Positions 25,941-30,114 of a DNA stretch of 32,552 nucleotides are shown piece by piece. The stretch is from assembly GCA_964559355.1 (NCBI GenBank), contig CAZLHQ010000021.1, forward strand, positions 1-32,552, in the 5' to 3' direction. The stretch's first letter is position 1; each line of letters begins with the position of its first letter. This DNA comes from JAEUMD01 sp964559355 (GTDB lineage Bacteria > Pseudomonadota > Alphaproteobacteria > Rhizobiales > Hyphomicrobiaceae). Position numbers and translations under genes: made by a program. Below the pieces are notes generated by a model, which was given only the letters and a program-made list of their open reading frames with translations, was not told the origin of the DNA and made no database searches.

Positions 25941-26804
25941 ATGAGAGCTCTCACCGCCATTACCTTTGTCGCTGTCGCATCGCTTCTCGCCGGATGTGCG
26001 ACAGAGCCAGCCGAAATCGGAGGGCTGCGCACGGTTGTATTCGATCGCCCGATTACGTGGTTCGGCTGGGCCACGATCCTGAGCGTCGTATTCTATCTCG
26101 TCTCGCGCCCCGGCGCAGACCCACTCGAAAACTCGCCTTTCATGCGCGAGGTTCACGCGTGGAGCCGCTGGTTGGCCACGATTTTGGTACCGCTTTACGT
26201 GCTCGGCTGGATATTGGCGCCGACGCAAGTCTACACCTTCCGTGTCACGGTCGTTGTCGATGTGGACGGCGAACGCAAATCGGGGTCGAGTGTGCTGGAG
26301 GTGATCTTCACCAAAGGCTGGGCGCGCTGGTTCATGCGACCCAACCCGGATTTCGGAACAGGCGCCTCGCTCACGTTTCGCGGCACCGCGCCAATCATCG
26401 ACCTTGGAAAGTATGGGACGCTGATTGCGTCGCTTGGCGTGAACAGCGGAAGGCCACTATATACTGTTGCCTACGATGGCCTTGGAGGCTTTAGTCTAGA
26501 CCGTCGGATAATCGAACCAACTAGTTCTCGCTATCCGCGCTTTATATGGATCCCCGCCAGCAACGACCCCCAAGCAGCTGTATCGATTTGGCGGAAATTC
26601 GATTCACCTCCGGATTTTATTGATGAAGAGTTGAGACAACTCACTGGCACGCAGCTTCAAGTCGTGGCTGTGGAAATTTCACCTGCCGCAGGAACGGCAC
26701 TCGATCGGGTAGTTCCGGAGCCTACGTGGGTATCGAAAGCGCGAGAACAGCTAGATAGAGGGGAAAGAACTTTGTCCCCTCTAGCGATACAAACAAGTGG
26801 CTAA
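25941..26804 (+). CDS. Putative membrane lipoprotein of unknown function
   Basis: A 287-residue protein I do not recognise. It opens with a lipoprotein-like signal (MRALTAITFVAVASLLAGC, lipobox LAGC at 16–19). Two hydrophobic segments follow (WFGWATILSVVFYLVS near 40–55 and WLATILVPLYVLGWIL near 75–91), then a soluble beta-rich region with TFRVTVVVDVDGERKSGSSVLEV and SLTFRGTAPIIDLG. The last third contains ISPAAGTALDRVVPEPTW. It begins 16 bases after the aas fusion, so it may be co-transcribed, though no strong ribosome-binding site is seen. From about 26450 onward the bases are visibly richer in A and T than the neighbours, which hints at a different origin or relaxed selection for the C-terminal half. 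A 9-base perfect inverted repeat lies within the last codons. Confidence 0.7.
   Translation: MRALTAITFVAVASLLAGCATEPAEIGGLRTVVFDRPITWFGWATILSVVFYLVSRPGADPLENSPFMREVHAWSRWLATILVPLYVLGWILAPTQVYTFRVTVVVDVDGERKSGSSVLEVIFTKGWARWFMRPNPDFGTGASLTFRGTAPIIDLGKYGTLIASLGVNSGRPLYTVAYDGLGGFSLDRRIIEPTSSRYPRFIWIPASNDPQAAVSIWRKFDSPPDFIDEELRQLTGTQLQVVAVEISPAAGTALDRVVPEPTWVSKAREQLDRGERTLSPLAIQTSG
26756..26783. repeat. Perfect inverted repeat inside the 3' end of the lipoprotein gene
   Basis: TAGAGGGGA (26756–26764) and TCCCCTCTA (26775–26783) pair perfectly around a ten-base loop, ending 18 bases before the stop codon's first base. It may help termination or mRNA stability. Confidence 0.45.
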
Positions 26805-26923
26805 TCTTCGGCGAGTGATAGGAAAAGCCCGAAAGGCGGCATAGGTGGTGAGACGGCGCATCGCGCATTCGAAACACCGTATTTAGCCTATTTACGGCAA
26901 GCGCACTGCCACAAGCTCAAGCC

Positions 26924-26947
26924 GTCACCCCGTCGCAGGACGGGGCC
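26924..26947 (-). repeat. Palindromic repeat unit B1 (truncated)
   Basis: The first 24 bases are identical to unit B2. The core is CCCCGTC-GCAG-GACGGGG, a perfect 7-base stem. The conserved outer end (cccagacac) found in B2 is missing. Confidence 0.8.
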
Positions 26948-27040
26948 TGCGCCAGCTGACGCGTGCTCGACGCGAGCGGCGCAATGCTGCGGCTTGCAGC
27001 GCGCGCTGTCCGACCACGCTTGCGTCTGGCTCGTTGCGGC

Positions 27041-27074
27041 GTGTCTGGGTCCCGGGCCAAGCCCGGGATGACGT
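27041..27074 (+). repeat. Palindromic repeat unit A1
   Basis: The unit opens with GTGTCTGGGT, has the stem CCCGGGC-CAA-GCCCGGG and closes ATGACGT. It faces unit B2 as an inverted pair, and similarity extends outward (GTTGCGGCGTGTCTGGG here, GTTGCGACGTGTCTGGG on the other strand at B2). Confidence 0.85.
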
Positions 27075-27110
27075 CGAGATTGGGGCGGCCGGCCTGCTAC
27101 ACCCACCACC

Positions 27111-27142
27111 GTCACCCCGTCGCAGGACGGGGCCCAGACACG
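27111..27142 (-). repeat. Palindromic repeat unit B2
   Basis: On the minus strand it reads GTGTCTGGG, then the stem CCCCGTC/GACGGGG, then TGAC: the same outer ends as units A1 and A2 but a different, still self-complementary stem. Confidence 0.85.
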
Positions 27143-27225
27143 TCGCAACGGATGTTTTGCCGACGATGAATGACGTCGTGGCAGCACGCGCCTTCTCACC
27201 CCGCCGACGTGGTGCGCCGCGCGGT

Positions 27226-27259
27226 GTGTCTGGGTCCCGGGCCAAACCCGGGATGACGT
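27226..27259 (+). repeat. Palindromic repeat unit A2
   Basis: Same as A1 except for one changed stem base (CCCGGGC-CAA-ACCCGGG). It opens GTGTCTGGGT and closes ATGACGT. Confidence 0.85.
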
Positions 27260-27369
27260 TGAGAGTGGGCACTTGGATCGCTTCAGCCACCACCGTTACC
27301 CATGCTGCGACGGGGGTGACGATCATGAGTGGAACGGCAGACGCAAACAATGAAACCTACAAGACCAAC

Positions 27370-27397
27370 GCGCCCGCGTGGTCTCCCGCGCGGGCGC
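27370..27397 (-). terminator. hsp20 terminator hairpin
   Basis: GCGCCCGCG (27370–27378) pairs perfectly with CGCGGGCGC (27389–27397), a 9-base GC-rich stem with a ten-base loop. It lies 41 bases past the hsp20 stop and is followed on the minus strand by TTGGTCTTG. Confidence 0.65.
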
Positions 27398-27437
27398 TGT
27401 CGTATCGGTTTGAGCAAGACGCGCGGGGGAGGCGTGC

Positions 27438-27938
27438 TCAGCCCTTGCCAATCGGAATCTTCTTTTCGCGGCTGATGGCCTCCGCACTCTTGGGCAACAC
27501 CACCTTCAACACGCCCTTGTCGAAGCTCGCCGTCGCCTTGTCGACCTCCACCGTATCGGGCAACCGGAACGAGCGTTCGAAGCTGCCGTAGCTGCGCTCG
27601 GTCAAGTGGAAATCGTCCTTCTTCTCCTCGCGCTCGGATTTCTTCTCGCCCCTGATCGAGATGATGCCGTCACGGAACGTCAACTGCACGTCCTTTTCTT
27701 CCATGCCCGGCAGCTCGGCTTCGATAACGATCTCATTGCCATTCTCACGCACGTCGATCGACGGGCTCATGGCGGATAATTTTCCGCCTGCGGCACCAAA
27801 CAAGCTGGGAAAACCAGTACGCCCACCAAACATGCTGTCGATAAAGCGATCCATATCGGAGCGCATCAAACCCCACGTATCGACTGGAGTGCGCGGAGCA
27901 GGAACAGTAGCTTGTTGCTTCTTGATCTCTTCTGCCAT
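27438..27938 (-). CDS. Small heat shock protein, Hsp20/alpha-crystallin family
   Basis: A 166-residue ATP-independent chaperone that holds unfolding proteins in large oligomers. The N-terminal arm (1–57) includes MDRFIDSMFGG. The alpha-crystallin domain (about 58–150) runs from SPSIDVRENGNEIVIEAELPGMEEKDVQLTF through GEKKSEREEKKDDFHLTERSYGSFERSFRLP to the signature ASFDKGVLKVVLPK. The C-terminal tail has the I-x-I docking motif (KIPIG). The start at 27938 has GAGG nine bases upstream; an upstream in-frame ATG-less extension to 27953 ignores that site. A heat-shock-sigma-like promoter and a switch-like leader precede it, and a strong terminator follows. It is divergent from a CDF-type transporter. 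Confidence 0.96.
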   Translation of the reverse strand: MAEEIKKQQATVPAPRTPVDTWGLMRSDMDRFIDSMFGGRTGFPSLFGAAGGKLSAMSPSIDVRENGNEIVIEAELPGMEEKDVQLTFRDGIISIRGEKKSEREEKKDDFHLTERSYGSFERSFRLPDTVEVDKATASFDKGVLKVVLPKSAEAISREKKIPIGKG

Positions 27939-28010
27939 GACGATTGTCCTCACCTTGCAAGGTTGACACCTTTGCTACCGCACACGCGCCAAGCTGTGCG
28001 CAGCCTTCTG
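27939..28010 (-). promoter_or_regulatory. Candidate RNA thermometer (ROSE-like) in the hsp20 leader
   Basis: In the predicted 72-base leader, reading the minus strand, a hairpin CGCACA…TGTGCG (28000–27979) comes first. Then AAGGU-GUCA-ACCUU-GC-AAGGU (27972–27952) allows two exclusive folds. The central ACCUU pairs either with the first AAGGU, leaving the ribosome-binding site free, or with the second AAGGU, which is part of the Shine–Dalgarno stretch AAGGUGAGGA. An outer GUC/GAC pair would enclose the whole site. Hsp20 genes of rhizobia are classically controlled by ROSE thermometers. Confidence 0.6.
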
Positions 28011-28017
28011 GTCTCAG

Positions 28018-28045
28018 ATTTAGGAAGCGGCAAGTTGGCTTCAAG
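28018..28045 (-). promoter_or_regulatory. RpoH (sigma-32)-like promoter of hsp20
   Basis: On the minus strand CTTGAA (28045–28040) is followed after 15 bases by CCTAAAT (28024–28018). This resembles the heat-shock sigma consensus CTTGAA-N13–17-CC(T/C)AT. The start of transcription would be near 28010, about 72 bases before the ATG. Confidence 0.65.
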
Positions 28046-28113
28046 AGATTGATCTGCGGGCGAAACGGCGCATCCTTGAGCGTGGCGCGATCAAGGCGCA
28101 TCGTTCCGAGATG

Positions 28114-28122
28114 TGCTATAAT
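28114..28122 (+). promoter_or_regulatory. Extended −10 promoter element of the CDF gene
   Basis: TGCTATAAT is a perfect extended −10 box in the only AT-rich patch of the hsp20–CDF gap. No good −35 lies 17 bases upstream (only AGGCGC), so it may rely on the TG element or an activator. The leader would be about 70 bases. Confidence 0.45.
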
Positions 28123-28199
28123 TAAATAATACAATATCGCATCGGAAATTTGACCGATCCGCGATCTGGAGAATTCGACGCCCGAAGGACAGTCATCGC

Positions 28200-28976
28200 T
28201 TGAGCGACATCTGTAACGATCACGCGTGTGGCTGCCACGGAAACCCGCGCTTCGATGGCGTCGATCCGCGCTATAGGCGCGTGCTGTGGATCGTCATCGC
28301 CATAAATGCCGTGATGTTCATTGTCGAGATGGCGGCCGGGCGCTTGGCCCATTCACAAGCCCTGCAGGCCGATGCGCTCGACTTCCTCGGCGACACGCTC
28401 ACCTATGGCATGAGCCTGGCCGTGATTGGCCGTTCGCTGCTCGTGCGCGCCAATGCAGCGCTGCTCAAAGGACTGAGCCTCTTGGTCATGGGGCTGTGGG
28501 TGTTCGGCTCGACTGTTTATCAGGTGATGGTACTGGGCATCCCCAACGCCGAGGTGATGGGCGTGATCGGCTTTCTGGCTCTCGCCGCCAACGTCACGAG
28601 CGTGCTGCTGTTGATGCGCTACAAGGATGGCGACGCCAATGTGCGCTCGGTCTGGCTATGCTCGCGCAACGACGCCATCGGCAATGTCGCCGTCATGATC
28701 GCGGCACTGGCGGTGTCGGCGACGGCGAGCGCTTGGCCCGATCTTGTCGTCGCCGGCGCCATGGCGGCCCTGTTCCTCAGTTCGTCAGCGCAGATATTGC
28801 GGCAAGCCTGGAATGAACGGCAGGCTGCAGCCAAGCCGGCGAGCCTGCCAGCCATGCCGATCGAGCCATCGCCCGGTGCCGGAACATCGCCCGGTGCCGG
28901 TGCCGAGGTCGATGCGCGCGCAAATCCACTCATGCGCGCACGAGCAACGGGTGTACGAACGCTGCGTCCGCGATGA
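28200..28976 (+). CDS. Cation diffusion facilitator-type transporter (short form)
   Basis: A 258-residue inner-membrane metal-ion exporter-like protein starting at TTG, with AAGGA ten bases upstream. The N terminus has a Cys/His cluster (CNDHACGCHG, residues 5–14) that may bind metal. Six hydrophobic helices follow (for example VLWIVIAINAVMFIVEMAAG, LLKGLSLLVMGLWVFGSTVY, MGVIGFLALAANVTSVLLLM). The TM2 metal site is ADALDFLGD (DxxxD). The TM5 site is CSRNDAIGN, with Cys where many CDF proteins have His. The cytoplasmic C-terminal domain of full-length CDF proteins is absent; a low-complexity tail with a repeated SPGAG replaces it. The metal is not predictable. It overlaps the convergent thiO by 47 bases. 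Confidence 0.85.
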   Translation: MSDICNDHACGCHGNPRFDGVDPRYRRVLWIVIAINAVMFIVEMAAGRLAHSQALQADALDFLGDTLTYGMSLAVIGRSLLVRANAALLKGLSLLVMGLWVFGSTVYQVMVLGIPNAEVMGVIGFLALAANVTSVLLLMRYKDGDANVRSVWLCSRNDAIGNVAVMIAALAVSATASAWPDLVVAGAMAALFLSSSAQILRQAWNERQAAAKPASLPAMPIEPSPGAGTSPGAGAEVDARANPLMRARATGVRTLRPR

Positions 28977-29964
28977 CGTTCGCCACCACTTCGGCCAGCA
29001 CCGGCGCCAGCAGAAAGCCATGCCGGTAAGCGCCATTGACGCGCACGATGCACCCGCCCGCCTCGACCGTGACGCGCGGAACGTTATCGGGATACGCCGG
29101 GCGCAAGCCAGCACCCATATCGAGAATTTCCGCCTCGCCAAATCCCGGAGCAAGCGCATAGGCGAGCCCCAGCAGCTCGAGCGCGGAACGCACCGTTGCA
29201 GGGCCATCATCCTCGCTCTCGAGCACGGTGGCGCCGATCAGGAACTGCTTGTCGCGCCACGGCACGACATAGATCGGGTTACGTGGATGCAGCAGCCGCA
29301 CCGGCCGCGACAGCACCACGTCGTGGGCGCGCACGACGAGCTTCTCGCCGCGCACACCACGCAGCGTTGCGATGTCCGCGCGTGCCAACAGTCCGCGGCA
29401 ATCGACGACAATGCCGTCAACGCTCGCCGGGTCGACGGAGCCCGCGCCCAGTCGCACCTCGCCAGCCGCGCCACTCACCGCCTGCGTCACCTCTTTCAAG
29501 AGAAACGCCATGGCGTCGGGCGTCGTCATGTGCGCCTCGGCGGGAAAATGCAGCCCCGCGGCAAACCGACCGGCAAGGTCGGGCTCGAGTGCGGCGATGT
29601 CGTTGTTTTCGAGTGTGCGGTGGCCGGATGTCACGCGCGCAAACCTGGTCAACTCGGAGCGGTCACGCGCCGCCGCCACCACCAGCGTGCCGGCGCAGAC
29701 GAGATCGGGATAGGTCTGCCGCCACAGGGCAAGGCCGTGATGGCCATAAGCACGCACGATCTCGGGCGCGGCCTCGGCCTCGCAGTCGGGAGCAAGCATG
29801 GCACCAGCGTGGCGGCTAGCGCCGGCCGCGAACGGGTTGGCCGCGGCCGAGGCTTCGATGAGCCGCACACGGTGCCCGGCCCTGGCCAATGTCAGGGCTT
29901 GCCACAGTCCGAGGATGCCGGCACCGATGACGGTGATGGACGTGCTCTCCTGCGTGGCGGACAT
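28930..29964 (-). CDS. thiO: Glycine oxidase-like FAD oxidoreductase (ThiO)
   Basis: A 344-residue flavoenzyme of the DAO family. It begins with the FAD-binding TVIGAGILGLWQALTLARAGHRVRLIEAS (dinucleotide fold near residues 12–35) and GASRHAGAMLAPDCEAE. The later segment LLHPRNPIYVVPWRDKQFLIGATVLESED and the C-terminal GAGLRPAYPDNVPRV…NGAYRHGFLLAPVLAEVVANVI are like alphaproteobacterial ThiO. ThiO oxidises glycine to the imine used by ThiG for the thiazole ring. The ATG at 29964 has GGGGAG seven bases upstream; an earlier frame to 30003 is unlikely. It shares strand with thiS, thiG and thiE but lies 7 kb from thiS. A general amino-acid oxidase is the alternative reading. Confidence 0.82.
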   Translation of the reverse strand: MSATQESTSITVIGAGILGLWQALTLARAGHRVRLIEASAAANPFAAGASRHAGAMLAPDCEAEAAPEIVRAYGHHGLALWRQTYPDLVCAGTLVVAAARDRSELTRFARVTSGHRTLENNDIAALEPDLAGRFAAGLHFPAEAHMTTPDAMAFLLKEVTQAVSGAAGEVRLGAGSVDPASVDGIVVDCRGLLARADIATLRGVRGEKLVVRAHDVVLSRPVRLLHPRNPIYVVPWRDKQFLIGATVLESEDDGPATVRSALELLGLAYALAPGFGEAEILDMGAGLRPAYPDNVPRVTVEAGGCIVRVNGAYRHGFLLAPVLAEVVANVIADAAFVHPLLVRA

Positions 29965-30080
29965 GGCTCTCCCCGGCTCGGTCATGAGCCGCCGCAATAG
30001 CATCCTGCAGCCACGGATGCGAGCGAGCGCTATTCACTTGTGCCGACACAGGTCAGCACGCCCGACACGCGCCTTCGCCC

Positions 30081-30108
30081 TAAAACCTAAAACCTAAAAC
30101 CTAGAACC
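30081..30108. repeat. Tandem 7-base repeat between dnaE2 and thiO
   Basis: TAAAACC occurs three times exactly (30081–30101) and a fourth time as TAGAACC (30102–30108). It lies just beyond the dnaE2 stop. The surrounding 150-base gap shows no other feature and no TPP riboswitch. Confidence 0.9.
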
Positions 30109-30114
30109 TCCCCA

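Larger units (their letters stand above)
26805..27437. other. Repeat-rich gap with no supported gene
   Basis: This 633-base gap lies between the lipoprotein gene and the convergent hsp20. It contains four palindromic repeat units (two in each orientation) and the hsp20 terminator hairpin. Open frames here run through the repeats and are not credible genes. Confidence 0.75.

Noticed and set aside
24845..26074. 409-codon minus-strand open frame
   Set aside because: It is antisense to the acyl-ACP synthetase domain and the lipoprotein start, with no domain pattern.
26963..27591. Several short open frames in the repeat gap
   Set aside because: They are translations of palindromic repeats and of the antisense of hsp20, without ribosome-binding sites.
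28744..30000. 418-codon plus-strand open frame opposite thiO
   Set aside because: thiO has FAD-binding and C-terminal motifs on the minus strand; the plus frame only mirrors it.
29965..30114. TPP riboswitch upstream of thiO
   Set aside because: The gap is only 150 bases and contains heptamer repeats but no THI-box core.
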